Under the pieces are notes generated by a model. The model saw only the letters and a program-made list of their open reading frames with translations. It was not told the origin of the DNA and did no database searches. A DNA stretch of 27,950 nt from JAAYGT01 sp050252075 (GTDB lineage: Bacteria > Pseudomonadota > Gammaproteobacteria > Burkholderiales > Burkholderiaceae_B). Both the position numbers and the translations under genes were made by a program. The stretch is taken from positions 1 through 27,950 of the forward strand of contig JBFWLP010000038.1 in the NCBI GenBank assembly GCA_050252075.1, in the 5' to 3' direction. Positions 1 through 8,302 of this stretch are shown piece by piece. Numbering within the stretch: position 1 is the stretch's first letter; every line of letters starts with the position of its first letter.

Positions 1-60
1 GGCTTCCACCCGCTTAAGCGCTTCCATGATCTGACTGTCTGTGAATCTCGACCGCTTCAT
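1..60 (-). CDS. IS3-family transposase OrfA, N-terminal 20 residues (partial)
   Basis: On the minus strand an ATG at 60 opens a frame reading MKRSRFTDSQIMEALKRVEA, which runs off the window. This is the typical start of the helix-turn-helix OrfA protein of IS3-family elements (IS51/IS407-like groups), which binds the IS ends and is usually fused to the DDE integrase OrfB by frameshifting. A GAGG ribosome-binding site lies about 11 bases before the ATG. Only 20 residues are visible, so whether the transposase is intact cannot be judged. The family call is from recall of the N-terminal motif and is fairly sure; the subgroup is not. Confidence 0.72.
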   Translation of the reverse strand, partial: MKRSRFTDSQIMEALKRVEA

Positions 61-125
61 CTTGTAGAACTCCTCAATGAGAAAATTCTACTTCTGAACG
101 CACCGCTTTTGCGGGGGGATTACCA
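1..125 (-). mobile_element. End of an IS3-family insertion sequence
   Basis: The minus strand carries the start of an IS3-family orfA (1-60) with its ribosome-binding site and a short leader, so this is the orfA-proximal end of an insertion sequence whose body lies beyond position 1. The outer end is placed tentatively near 125, where the minus strand reads TGGTAATCCCCCCGC; IS3-family ends usually begin with TG. A small CCGC/GCGG hairpin lies just inside this end. Neither the opposite terminal repeat nor a target duplication can be seen, so the exact boundary is uncertain. Confidence 0.6.
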
Positions 126-223
126 TCGCCTTCAACATGAATCCCGGCGATATCGTCGTGTTTCTGTGCAACGACGACCCCACCTACGCCGGCGCACTGC
201 ATGAACTGGGGTTGCAGGAATAG
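98..223 (+). pseudogene. Orphan C-terminal coding fragment next to the IS end
   Basis: An open frame ending in TAG at 221-223 reads ...IAFNMNPGDIVVFLCNDD... and finishes HELGLQE. It has no credible start: the frame is open only back to a TGA at 95-97, inside the IS end. The composition looks coding, and the hydrophobic stretch preceded by PGD resembles the last beta strand of a nucleotide-binding or Mur-ligase-like fold, as at the C-terminus of cyanophycin-synthetase-type proteins, but this is a weak resemblance. The simplest reading is the 3' remnant of a gene cut by the IS. It is not the YicC gene that often precedes gmk. Confidence 0.4.
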
Positions 224-291
224 CCATACGCAGCGCGTAACCCGCCAAGTTTTGCTATGCTCTGCCCCTTACCTTGTAATTACGCTCAGTT

Positions 292-927
292 ATGACTCAG
301 GCAATCGGCAACGTTTTCATGGTCGTCGCGCCCAGTGGCGCCGGTAAATCCAGTCTGGTCAACGCCCTGCTGGCCGAAGACCCCAGCGTGGTGCTGTCCA
401 TTTCCTGCACAACACGCGCACCCCGGCCGGGCGAAGAACCCGGAAAGCACTACCGCTTCGTCACCGAAGACCAGTTCAGCCAGCTGCGCAGCGCCAATGC
501 GTTACTTGAATGGGCGGAAGTGCATGGCAACTTCTACGGAACGCCGCGCGACCGCATCGACGAAGCGCTGTCCCAGGGGCGGGATGTGCTGCTGGAAATC
601 GACTGGCAGGGGGCGCGGCAGGTACGCAAGCATTTCCCCGATGCCATCGGCATCTTCATATTGCCCCCCTCCATCGAAGCCCTTGAGGCGCGCCTCACCC
701 AGCGCGGCCAAGATGCTCCGCACGTCATTGCACGCCGTTTGCTGGCGGCCGGAAGCGAAATGTCGCATGTGGGCGAGTGCCAATATGTTATTATTAATCA
801 AGAATTTAGCGTTGCACTGAAGCAGTTGTGCGATATTGTCTCGGCAGCGCGCCTGCGGTACCCGGCACAGGCAGCCAGGCACCAGTCGCTGTTCTCTTCA
901 CTGGGCATCAGCAAGACACCCTCGTAA
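292..927 (+). CDS. gmk: Guanylate kinase
   Basis: This 211-residue cytosolic enzyme phosphorylates GMP to GDP using ATP, feeding GTP, dGTP and (p)ppGpp synthesis. The P-loop APSGAGKS is at residues 13-20. It is followed by the GMP-binding segment SISCTTRAPRPGE and a downstream HY, then by GNFYGT, the EIDWQGARQV stretch and the FILPPS strand, all in the family's usual order and length. It leads a same-strand cluster with rpoZ (36 bases on) and spoT, a common proteobacterial arrangement that groups guanine nucleotide metabolism with the stringent response. No strong Shine-Dalgarno precedes the ATG. An IS end and a gene remnant lie immediately upstream, so the native promoter region may have been altered. 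Confidence 0.97.
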   Translation: MTQAIGNVFMVVAPSGAGKSSLVNALLAEDPSVVLSISCTTRAPRPGEEPGKHYRFVTEDQFSQLRSANALLEWAEVHGNFYGTPRDRIDEALSQGRDVLLEIDWQGARQVRKHFPDAIGIFILPPSIEALEARLTQRGQDAPHVIARRLLAAGSEMSHVGECQYVIINQEFSVALKQLCDIVSAARLRYPAQAARHQSLFSSLGISKTPS

Positions 928-963
928 AATGCCCCCTTTTTCCGTTATTTATAGGTACAACGT

Positions 964-1167
964 ATGGCTCGTATCACTGTCGAAGATTGCCTGAACCGCA
1001 TCCCCAATCGTTTCGATCTCACCCTGGCTGCCACTTACCGCGCACGTGAACTGGCTCAGGGCCACGAACCGCGTCTTGAAACCAAAGACAAACCCACTGT
1101 CACCGCCTTGCGTGAAATTGCCGCCGGTGTCACCAGCATGGAAATGTTGCGCAAGGTGCCTACCTAA
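964..1167 (+). CDS. rpoZ: RNA polymerase omega subunit
   Basis: This 67-residue protein begins MARITVEDCLNRIPNRFDL, the characteristic omega start, followed by the conserved Rpb6-like helix LAATYRARELAQG and a TVTALREIAAG segment. Omega binds the beta-prime subunit, aids polymerase assembly and, in proteobacteria, contributes to a ppGpp-binding site on the enzyme. Its length is typical for betaproteobacteria, which lack the longer C-terminal tail of the E. coli protein. An AGG precedes the ATG by about 8 bases. It sits between gmk and spoT and stops 11 bases before the spoT start, so the three are probably cotranscribed. Confidence 0.96.
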   Translation: MARITVEDCLNRIPNRFDLTLAATYRARELAQGHEPRLETKDKPTVTALREIAAGVTSMEMLRKVPT

Positions 1168-1178
1168 ACCGGTGCAAC

Positions 1179-3458
1179 ATGGCGTTTACTTCCCTCCGAG
1201 GCGCGTCCTCCGGCCTTCTTGCCGTTCTGAAGAAAGGCCCGCGACTTCGCCGCAACAAGAATAAAACGGCAGGGAAGGCCCCCGAAACGCCTGATATCGG
1301 GGGCGCTGCGGCCTCCACCATTGCCTCGCTGGCCCCGCTGACCGGCTTCATCAGCAAGTACCTTGAAGCCAAAGACGTCGACCGCGTCAAAGAAGCCTAC
1401 CGTTTCTCCGACCAGGCGCACCTGGGCCAGTTCCGCGCCAGTGGTGAACCCTACATCACCCACCCTATTGCCGTCACTGAAATCTGCGCCGGCTGGAAAC
1501 TGGATGCCGACTCGCTCATGGCGGCGCTGCTGCACGATGTCATGGAGGATCAGGGGGTCACCAAACAAGAGCTGGCGGAAAAATTCGGCACAGACGTTGC
1601 CGAAATCGTCGACGGCCTTTCCAAGCTCGACCGGCTGGAATTTGCCACCAAGGCGGAACAACAGGCGGAAAGTTTCCGCAAGATGCTGCTGGCCATGGCG
1701 CGCGACGTACGGGTCATTCTGATCAAGCTCGCCGACCGGTTGCACAACATGCGCACCCTGGGGGCGGTCAGTGCCGACAAGCGCCGGCGCATCGCTCGCG
1801 AAACACTCGACATCTACACCCCCATTGCCCACCGGCTGGGCCTGAACGCCTTGTTCCGCGAGCTCCAGGATCTTTGCTTTCAGGCCATTTATCCGAACCG
1901 GTACCGTGTCATGCAAAAGGCATTGCTGGCGGCGCGCGGCAACCGCCGCGAAGTGATCGGAAAAATTACCGATGCCGTTCGTGTCGCATTGCCCGCCGCC
2001 GGTATTGAAGCCGATGTTTCCGGACGCGAAAAATCCTTGTTCAGCATTTATAAAAAAATGGTTGAGCAAAAGAAGTCTTTTTCCGATGTTCTGGACATCT
2101 ATGGTTTTCGCGTGATCGTGCATACGCTGCCCGAATGCTATCTGGCACTGGGCACCCTGCACCAGCTGTACCGGCCCGTTCCGGGCAAGTTCAAAGACTA
2201 TATCGCCATCCCCAAGCTGAACGGATACCAGTCGCTGCACACTACGCTGGTCGGCCCCTACGGTACGCCGGTGGAGTTCCAGTTCAGAACCCGCGACATG
2301 GATCACATTGCCGAAGAAGGCGTTGCGTCGCACTGGCTGTACAAGTCCGACGGCGTCACCTTGAACGATCTGCAGAAACGCACCCACCAGTGGTTGCAGT
2401 CCTTGCTCGACATTCAAAGCCAGACGGGCGATTCCGGCGAGTTTCTGGAACATGTCAAGGTCGACCTCTTTCCCGATGCCGTCTATGTGTTCACCCCGCG
2501 CGGAAAGATCATTTCCCTGCCGCGCGGGGCCACACCCATCGATTTTGCCTATGCCATCCATACCGACATCGGCAATCAGGCAGTCGCCTCCAAGGTTAAC
2601 GGCGAGTTCGCGCCGTTGCGTACCGAACTCAAAAGCGGCGATACCGTCGATATCGTTACCTCGCCGGCTTCACGGCCCAACGCGCAATGGCTCAATTATG
2701 TGCGCACGGGTCGTGCGCGCTCCGAGATCCGCCATTATTTGCGTACGGTCAAGTACGAAGAATCCGTCGCCTTCGGCCTGCGCCTGTTCAAGCAGGCGCT
2801 CACGCAGGTTGGTTTGCCCGAACCCACGTCCGATGATCCGGAATGGGAAAAACTGGCCAAAGGTTCGGGGGCCTCGTCCCGCGAAGAAATTCTGGCCGAC
2901 ATTGGCCTGGGCAAGCGCCTGGCCGCGGTGGTGGCCCGGCGTTTCACCGCCGACAACAACCTTGTTGCCACCACAGCGGCGGCTGTCGACGAAATCACCG
3001 CCACGGCAAACACCCCCATACTGATCCAGGGTAATGAAGGCCAGGCAGTTCAGCTGGCCCCCTGCTGCGGCCCCTTGCCCGGTGACGCCATTATCGGGGG
3101 GATACGTTTGGGTCATGGTCTGGTGGTGCACATGGCCGAATGCGCCGTGGCGCAGCGTGCGCAGGCGCGCGAACCCGAACGCTGGGTTCCCGTTATGTGG
3201 TCCAACACCACGGCACGCCACCTGACCACCCGGCTTGACGTCACCGTTGTGAACGAGCGCGGTGTGCTGGGGCGCCTGGCGGCTGAAATCACCGAGGCCG
3301 ACTCCAACATCATTCATGTTTCCATGCAAGACGACGCCTCGGCCACGGCATTGCTGCATCTGACCGTACAGGTCGACAGCCGCAAACATCTGGCCCAGGT
3401 GATCCGCTCCATTCGGCACGTACCGCAGGTTCAGAAAATCGTCCGCGTCAAGGGCTAA
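1179..3458 (+). CDS. spoT: Bifunctional (p)ppGpp synthetase/hydrolase
   Basis: The 759-residue stringent-response enzyme makes (p)ppGpp from GTP/GDP and ATP and also degrades it. The hydrolase HD domain is intact, with HDVMED at 119-124 and the LIKLADRLHNMRTL segment near 181-194. The synthetase domain has REKS at 283-286 (the basic form seen in bifunctional rather than RelA-only enzymes) and YIAIPKLNGYQSLHT at 341-355. A TGS domain spans about 428-494, a CC-containing zinc-finger-like segment is at 629-655 (CC at 629-630, H651, C655) and an ACT domain fills about 685-757. About 50 residues precede the conserved core; the ATG chosen lies 11 bases after rpoZ, but no good ribosome-binding site marks it, so a somewhat later start is possible. 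Confidence 0.95.
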   Translation: MAFTSLRGASSGLLAVLKKGPRLRRNKNKTAGKAPETPDIGGAAASTIASLAPLTGFISKYLEAKDVDRVKEAYRFSDQAHLGQFRASGEPYITHPIAVTEICAGWKLDADSLMAALLHDVMEDQGVTKQELAEKFGTDVAEIVDGLSKLDRLEFATKAEQQAESFRKMLLAMARDVRVILIKLADRLHNMRTLGAVSADKRRRIARETLDIYTPIAHRLGLNALFRELQDLCFQAIYPNRYRVMQKALLAARGNRREVIGKITDAVRVALPAAGIEADVSGREKSLFSIYKKMVEQKKSFSDVLDIYGFRVIVHTLPECYLALGTLHQLYRPVPGKFKDYIAIPKLNGYQSLHTTLVGPYGTPVEFQFRTRDMDHIAEEGVASHWLYKSDGVTLNDLQKRTHQWLQSLLDIQSQTGDSGEFLEHVKVDLFPDAVYVFTPRGKIISLPRGATPIDFAYAIHTDIGNQAVASKVNGEFAPLRTELKSGDTVDIVTSPASRPNAQWLNYVRTGRARSEIRHYLRTVKYEESVAFGLRLFKQALTQVGLPEPTSDDPEWEKLAKGSGASSREEILADIGLGKRLAAVVARRFTADNNLVATTAAAVDEITATANTPILIQGNEGQAVQLAPCCGPLPGDAIIGGIRLGHGLVVHMAECAVAQRAQAREPERWVPVMWSNTTARHLTTRLDVTVVNERGVLGRLAAEITEADSNIIHVSMQDDASATALLHLTVQVDSRKHLAQVIRSIRHVPQVQKIVRVKG

Positions 3459-3462
3459 CCTG

Positions 3463-3496
3463 GCCCGGCACCACCCCCTGCGGGCCGGGCAAGTTT
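3463..3496 (+). terminator. Possible spoT terminator
   Basis: A 7-base-pair stem (GCCCGGC at 3463-3469, GCCGGGC at 3484-3490) with a 14-base loop begins 4 bases after the spoT stop and is followed by AAGTTTG. The loop is long and the T run short, so this is a moderate candidate. It lies in the 51-base gap between the convergent spoT and M23 peptidase genes. Confidence 0.4.
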
Positions 3497-3509
3497 GACC
3501 GCCGGCCGT

Positions 3510-4337
3510 TTATTTCAGAAACAGCGCCGGATCCACCCTGGCGCCGTTCAGGCTCACATTCCAGTGCAAATGCGCACCCGTCACCCGCCCGGTGGCGCCC
3601 GATCTGGCGATAACCTGCCCCCGTTTCACGGTATCGCCCACCTGGACATCGAAGGCCGAAAGGTGGCAATACATGGTGATCAAACCCTGGCCATGATCGA
3701 CGAAAACCGTTTTTCCGTTGAAGAAATAGTCGGCCACAATCGTCACCACCCCGTCGGCAGGAGCCCGCACCGGCGTGCCGGCCGGTACCGCAAAATCGAG
3801 GCCGGAATGAGGGTTGCGTTCTTCGCCATTGAAAAAGCGGCGTAACCCGAAGGGGCTGGACAACGGACCATCAACGGGTTTGTCAAAGAGCACATTGCTG
3901 GGCCCCGTCGTTGAAAAGCCGTTGTAGGCCTGAATCTGCTCGTCGTATTCCCGCTGAAAACGGCGCAGCTGGTCAGGGTCGGGATTCACATGTTTTTTGT
4001 TCTTCAGCGTTATATGCTGGCTTTTGTAGGTACGCGTTCCCACCTGAAAGCCGATACGCCGTGCAGGCTGCGCATTGACCACGGTAATGTGGTGCTCGCC
4101 CGGCCGGGTTTCAAGGTCGAGCCCCACCACGGCAACCCACTGCCCGTCACTGTCTTTCACCACCATGACATGCCGGTCACCGAGGGTAACCTGTGGCTTG
4201 CGGGCCAGGTCGGCGTCCAGGGGAACGGCCAGCACGCCGCCCGGGAACGCGTGCTGAAAAGTGCGAGCGATAAACCCCTGCGCCTGAACCACCGTTGTAC
4301 CGGCCAGCAGACACAAAACAGCCAATAAACGTAGCAA
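3510..4337 (-). CDS. Secreted M23 family metalloendopeptidase
   Basis: This 275-residue protein is predicted to cut peptidoglycan cross-links in the periplasm. It starts at a TTG preceded by AGGAG six bases upstream; the frame continues further 5' but that part overlaps the transporter gene. Residues 1-19 form a Sec signal peptide ending VVQA. A beta-rich middle part (about 35-110) precedes the LytM/M23 domain (about 158-272), whose zinc ligands are all present: H177 and D181 in HSGLD, and H258 in HLHW. It therefore looks enzymatically active, unlike the NlpD protein later in this window. The TTG lies 14 bases after the stop of the DMT permease, so the two are probably one transcript. Confidence 0.88.
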   Translation of the reverse strand: MLRLLAVLCLLAGTTVVQAQGFIARTFQHAFPGGVLAVPLDADLARKPQVTLGDRHVMVVKDSDGQWVAVVGLDLETRPGEHHITVVNAQPARRIGFQVGTRTYKSQHITLKNKKHVNPDPDQLRRFQREYDEQIQAYNGFSTTGPSNVLFDKPVDGPLSSPFGLRRFFNGEERNPHSGLDFAVPAGTPVRAPADGVVTIVADYFFNGKTVFVDHGQGLITMYCHLSAFDVQVGDTVKRGQVIARSGATGRVTGAHLHWNVSLNGARVDPALFLK

Positions 4338-4351
4338 TCGTTTCTCCTGGA

Positions 4352-5224
4352 TCAGATACGCCGGCGCATGGGCAAATTGCACAGCAGCACGCCACCCAGC
4401 GCAATGGCAAAGCCGGCCAGCTGAATGGACTGCAGCCGGTCGCCGAAAAGAAAAAAGGCCTCGATGGCCGCCAACGGAGGGGCCAGAAACATCAGTGACG
4501 AAGCAGTCGCCGCCTGGCCGCGACGCACCAGCCAAAGCAGCAGCAATGCTCCGACGCTGGACAGCACGAAGACCCCCCAGAATACGGCGCCCCACAAAGC
4601 CATGGAATTGTCCCAGCGCGATTCGCCCAGGATAAGCACAAAAACACCCGTGAACAGCACGCAGCCAAAGTTTTGTATGGCCGATGTCACCCGAAGATCC
4701 GACCCTGAAATCGACGTCTTCTGTAACAGAGTGCCGAAAGTGATCGACAAAATCGCCATGCCCGCCAGCATCAGCGCCGCCATGCCGAACGCGTGAGTCT
4801 GTGTGGATGCGACACTCGGGTAAATTACCAGACCCACACCGAACATTCCCAGTATCAGGCCTACCCAGACCTTTCTGCTGGGATATTCCTTCAGCAACGG
4901 GATACCGAAAACGGCCGTCAACAGCGGCTGCAAGGAACCAATCAGTGCCATCACCGCCGGCGGCATGCCCGCATCGATCGCCCAGTAAGTGCCCGACAAA
5001 TAAAGACCATGCAACAGCACCCCGGCCAGCAAATGCTTGGGCCATTGCGAACGATGGGGCCAGGGTAATTTCAGGTACAGGGCAAGGCCCGCGAAAACCA
5101 GGGTGACCAGTGCGGTTCTTACCAGCAGAAAGAGCGTGGGGTCGGCATGCGGCAAAATAAACTTGCCCACAATGAAGCCCGTGGACCAGACAAACACGAA
5201 AACGACCGACAACAGCAAAACCAT
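4352..5224 (-). CDS. EamA/DMT superfamily permease
   Basis: This 290-residue inner-membrane protein has about ten hydrophobic segments arranged as two EamA repeats (roughly residues 1-135 and 145-285). It begins VVFVFVWSTGFIVGK, the usual first helix of the family, and carries the PPAVMALIGSLQPLLTA stretch at the end of repeat one. Members export metabolites or amino acids; the substrate cannot be told from sequence. A basic tail MRRRI ends it. The ATG chosen is weakly supported by AGGGG about 11 bases upstream. It is the first gene of a likely two-gene unit with the M23 peptidase and is divergent from the TRAP operon. Confidence 0.88.
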   Translation of the reverse strand: MVLLLSVVFVFVWSTGFIVGKFILPHADPTLFLLVRTALVTLVFAGLALYLKLPWPHRSQWPKHLLAGVLLHGLYLSGTYWAIDAGMPPAVMALIGSLQPLLTAVFGIPLLKEYPSRKVWVGLILGMFGVGLVIYPSVASTQTHAFGMAALMLAGMAILSITFGTLLQKTSISGSDLRVTSAIQNFGCVLFTGVFVLILGESRWDNSMALWGAVFWGVFVLSSVGALLLLWLVRRGQAATASSLMFLAPPLAAIEAFFLFGDRLQSIQLAGFAIALGGVLLCNLPMRRRI

Positions 5225-5437
5225 GGTGCAACCGACCCCTGGGTGAATATTGGCACCGCCGGCGAGACCTTCGGCCTGTGGCCGGCAATCGCACCGCCTG
5301 ATAGTGAAGTTAAGAATTAGACTCGCTTATCCCGGTGCATGCAAATTCCTGCGCCCGCACCGTCAAACACGCTGAAAACCAATCAGTAATTACCCGTATT
5401 TTTCATGACGAAATGCGGTGGCCCGGGCTGTACACAC

Positions 5438-5443
5438 TACAAT
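5438..5443 (+). promoter_or_regulatory. Possible -10 element of the TRAP operon
   Basis: TACAAT lies 50 bases before the start of the TRAP binding protein in the 269-base divergent gap 5225-5493. No convincing -35 hexamer is present 16-18 bases upstream, so the promoter may need an activator or may be elsewhere in the gap. I see nothing else firm in this gap. Confidence 0.3.
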
Positions 5444-5493
5444 CGGAGCCCGTGACTCTCTCGATTCTGGAATCAACGCTCAAGGAACAACCC

Positions 5494-6468
5494 ATGAAAA
5501 AAACGTTAGCCATACTGGTCACAGTTACCGCTTCCGCCGCTGCCCTGCCGGCCTCGGGTGCCACCAAATGGGATTTGCCCAGCGCCTATCCGGCGTCGAA
5601 TATGCATACCCAAAATCTTGAGCAGTTCGTGAAAGACGTGAAGGAACTCTCCAAGGGTGAGCTCGACATCACGCTGCACAGCAACGCCTCGCTATACAAG
5701 GCACCGGAAATCAAACGCGCGGTTCAGGGCAACCAGGCCCAGATCGGTGAAATATTGCTCACCAACTTTGCCAATGAAGATCCTATTTATGCGCTGGACG
5801 GGCTGCCCTTCCTGGCAACCGGCTACGACGCCTCATGGAAGCTTTATCAGGCACAAAAAGATTTGCTGAACAAGAAGCTGGATGCCCAGGGCATGATGCT
5901 TCTTTACAGCGTTGCCTGGCCACCGCAAGGTATCTTCACAAACCGCGAGATCAACAAGGTCGACGACCTCAAGGGCATCAAATGGCGGGCCTACAGCCCG
6001 GTCACGGCCCGCATTGCCGAGCTGGTCGGTGCACAGCCGGTTACCATCCAGCAAGCCGAACTGGCTCAGGCGATGGCCACCGGCGTGGTCGAGGCCTATA
6101 TGAGCTCGGGATCCACCGGGTGGGATACCAAAACCTACGAATACCTGAAGAAGTTTTACGACACCCAGGCCTGGCTTCCCAAGAACGCCGTAATCATGAA
6201 CAAGAAGGCATTTGCGCAACTTGACGACGCCACACAAAAGGCACTTCTTCAGGCCGGCCGGCAGGCGGAAAAGCGCGGCTGGGAAGATTCCCGCAAGAAA
6301 ACCGAATGGTATCTGAAACAGTTGTCCGATAACGGCATGGCCATCATCAAGCCGTCCGATGAACTGATGGCCAGCTTGAACAAAGTTGGCGAAACCATGC
6401 TGCAGGAATGGCTGCAGCGGGCCGGTCCCGACGGCCAGAAGGTCATTGACGATTTCCGTGCCCCCTGA
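5494..6468 (+). CDS. TRAP transporter periplasmic substrate-binding protein (DctP family)
   Basis: This 324-residue extracytoplasmic receptor captures a small, probably carboxylated, ligand and hands it to the membrane subunits encoded downstream. The start is the ATG after AAGGA (seven-base gap), giving MKKTLAILV and a Sec signal peptide cleaved near residue 23 (ASGA). DctP features follow: an N-terminal lobe with SNMHTQNLEQFVKDVKELS, the hinge region near 140-150, and the R165-containing DLKGIKWRAYS segment, where family members place the arginine that pairs with a ligand carboxylate. IQQAELAQAMATGVVEA (185-201) is also typical. The substrate is not deducible. It is 35 bases upstream of the small permease gene. 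Confidence 0.93.
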   Translation: MKKTLAILVTVTASAAALPASGATKWDLPSAYPASNMHTQNLEQFVKDVKELSKGELDITLHSNASLYKAPEIKRAVQGNQAQIGEILLTNFANEDPIYALDGLPFLATGYDASWKLYQAQKDLLNKKLDAQGMMLLYSVAWPPQGIFTNREINKVDDLKGIKWRAYSPVTARIAELVGAQPVTIQQAELAQAMATGVVEAYMSSGSTGWDTKTYEYLKKFYDTQAWLPKNAVIMNKKAFAQLDDATQKALLQAGRQAEKRGWEDSRKKTEWYLKQLSDNGMAIIKPSDELMASLNKVGETMLQEWLQRAGPDGQKVIDDFRAP

Positions 6469-6503
6469 GCCCCGTAATCCACCGAGTCCTGCAACCCAAG
6501 CGC

Positions 6504-7004
6504 ATGCGTTCCTTCCTTGACGGCGTTTACCGCCTGTGCGGCGGTGCGGCAGCCCTGTTCATCGTGGGGGTTCTGGTGTGCGTCGTACTCGCCATCGTTA
6601 CCCGCCAGATCGGCACGCATATCCGCGGGCTGGATGCCTACGCCGGTTACTGCATGGCCACGGCGGGTTTCCTGGCGCTGGCGCACACATTCAAACGGGG
6701 TGAACACATCCGGGTATCGCTGCTGCTGTCCGCCTTGCCCCGGAAAGGCCGCCTGCGGCTGGATATTTTCGCCTTGCTGGTTGCGTGCGTCATTTCCGCC
6801 AAGCTGGCCTGGTTCAGCGCCAGCCTGGTCATTGACTCGCACAGCTACAACGACATTTCCACCGGCGACGACGCCACACCGCTCTGGATCCCCCAGCTGT
6901 CGATGGCTATCGGCACGTTCATCTTTTTCGTCGCCATCGTCGATGAAACCATTCTTCGCATGAAGGGCCGCCCGCCGTCCGGCGACAACCAAGAGCCGTC
7001 ATGA
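6504..7004 (+). CDS. TRAP transporter small permease (DctQ family)
   Basis: This 166-residue membrane protein has four predicted helices (about 12-34, 46-62, 86-108 and 129-150), the expected number for DctQ. It pairs with the large DctM subunit to form the sodium-driven importer. The second helix is followed by the characteristic FKRGEHIRVSLLL segment. The tail is short and basic. Its stop codon overlaps the start of the large subunit gene by four bases (ATGA at 7001-7004), pointing to translational coupling. Confidence 0.92.
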   Translation: MRSFLDGVYRLCGGAAALFIVGVLVCVVLAIVTRQIGTHIRGLDAYAGYCMATAGFLALAHTFKRGEHIRVSLLLSALPRKGRLRLDIFALLVACVISAKLAWFSASLVIDSHSYNDISTGDDATPLWIPQLSMAIGTFIFFVAIVDETILRMKGRPPSGDNQEPS

Positions 7005-8302
7005 ATGAAGCCCTGATCATCACCTTGCTGATAGTTTCCATTTTCGGTTTTCTGGCCTGTGGCGTGTGGGTGGGCCTGACGCTGGCAGGCACCGCCTGGC
7101 TGGGAATGGAGCTGTTTTCCAGCCGCCCGGCCGGCGATGCCATGGCCATTACCATCTGGGGAGCCTCATCGGGGTGGACGCTGACCGCCCTGCCTCTTTT
7201 TCTCTGGATGGGCGAGATCCTGTTTCGCTCACGGCTCTCGGAAGATTTGTTCAAAGGCCTGGCACCCTGGCTGAACGCCATACCCGGGCGTTTGCTGCAC
7301 ACCAACGTGGTGGGCTGCGCACTTTTTGCCGCCGTATCGGGCTCGTCGGCCGCCACGGTAGCCACCATCGGGAAAATGACGATTCCCGAGCTCAGGCAGC
7401 GTGGTTATCCCGAGCATCTGGTTCTGGGCACGTTATCGGGCGCGGGCACGCTGGGGCTGCTCATTCCACCGTCCATCATCATGATTGTCTACGGCGTTGC
7501 CGCCGACGTCTCCATTTCCAGGCTGTTCATCGCCGGAATTTTCCCCGGCATCATGCTTGCCGTACTGTTCATGGGTTATATCGCCGTGTGGGCATTGCTG
7601 CATCCGCAACAGATTCCCGCCGGCGACACCCGCCTGCCCCTGGCCCGAAAACTGTATGAAAGCCGGCACCTGATTCCGGTCGTGATTCTTATCGGTGCGG
7701 TTCTGGGGGCCATCTACACCGGCTTTGCCACAGCAACCGAAGCCGCCGCCGTCGGAGTGCTGGGCGCCCTGATCCTGTCGGCGGCGCAAGGCAGCATGAA
7801 TAAACGGGTGTTTATCGACGCGCTCATGGGTGCCACCCGACTGTACTGCATGATCGCCCTCATTCTGGCCGGCGCCCAGTTTCTGACGCTGTCTATGGGC
7901 TATATCGGTTTGCCACGCGCCCTGGCGGAATGGATCAGCGGCCTGGGCCTGAGCCAGTTCGGCCTGATAATGGCACTGATGATTTTCTTTATTGTGCTCG
8001 GCTGCTTTCTGGACGGCATATCCATTGTGGTGCTGACCATGGGCGTATTGCTGCCCACCGTGACGGCAGCCGGTATCGATCTGCTGTGGTTCGGCATCTT
8101 TCTGGTGTTTGTCATTGAGATGGCCCAGATAACGCCACCGATCGGCTTTAACCTGTTCGTGTTGTCGGGTATGACCAAAAAAGAGCTTTCCTACCTGTCG
8201 CGGGCTTCGGCGCCCATGTTCCTGCTCATGATCGCCGGCGTCTTCCTGCTTTACGCCCTACCCGACATCGCCACCTGGCTACCCCGCCACATGCGCAACT
8301 GA
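7001..8302 (+). CDS. TRAP transporter large permease (DctM family)
   Basis: This 433-residue polytopic protein with about 11-12 hydrophobic helices forms the transport channel of the TRAP system. Diagnostic motifs are GSSAATVATIGKM in the first half, GTLSGAGTLGLLIPPS, the TEAAAVG segment in the middle, and EMAQITPPIGFNLFVL near the C-terminus. Length and motif order fit full-length DctM. It is coupled to the small subunit by a four-base overlap. Its last 24 bases overlap the 3' end of the convergent ABC ATPase gene, so termination must occur within the neighbour. Confidence 0.95.
   Translation: MNEALIITLLIVSIFGFLACGVWVGLTLAGTAWLGMELFSSRPAGDAMAITIWGASSGWTLTALPLFLWMGEILFRSRLSEDLFKGLAPWLNAIPGRLLHTNVVGCALFAAVSGSSAATVATIGKMTIPELRQRGYPEHLVLGTLSGAGTLGLLIPPSIIMIVYGVAADVSISRLFIAGIFPGIMLAVLFMGYIAVWALLHPQQIPAGDTRLPLARKLYESRHLIPVVILIGAVLGAIYTGFATATEAAAVGVLGALILSAAQGSMNKRVFIDALMGATRLYCMIALILAGAQFLTLSMGYIGLPRALAEWISGLGLSQFGLIMALMIFFIVLGCFLDGISIVVLTMGVLLPTVTAAGIDLLWFGIFLVFVIEMAQITPPIGFNLFVLSGMTKKELSYLSRASAPMFLLMIAGVFLLYALPDIATWLPRHMRN

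Noticed and set aside
1164..2561. Long open frame on the minus strand, antisense to spoT (465 codons).
   Set aside because: It lies wholly against a clearly coding, motif-complete gene and has no recognisable domain; such frames are expected opposite GC-rich genes.
4338..5294. Long in-frame extension upstream of the M23 peptidase start.
   Set aside because: It overlaps the DMT permease in another frame and lacks any peptidase-like sequence; the TTG with AGGAG explains the gene better.
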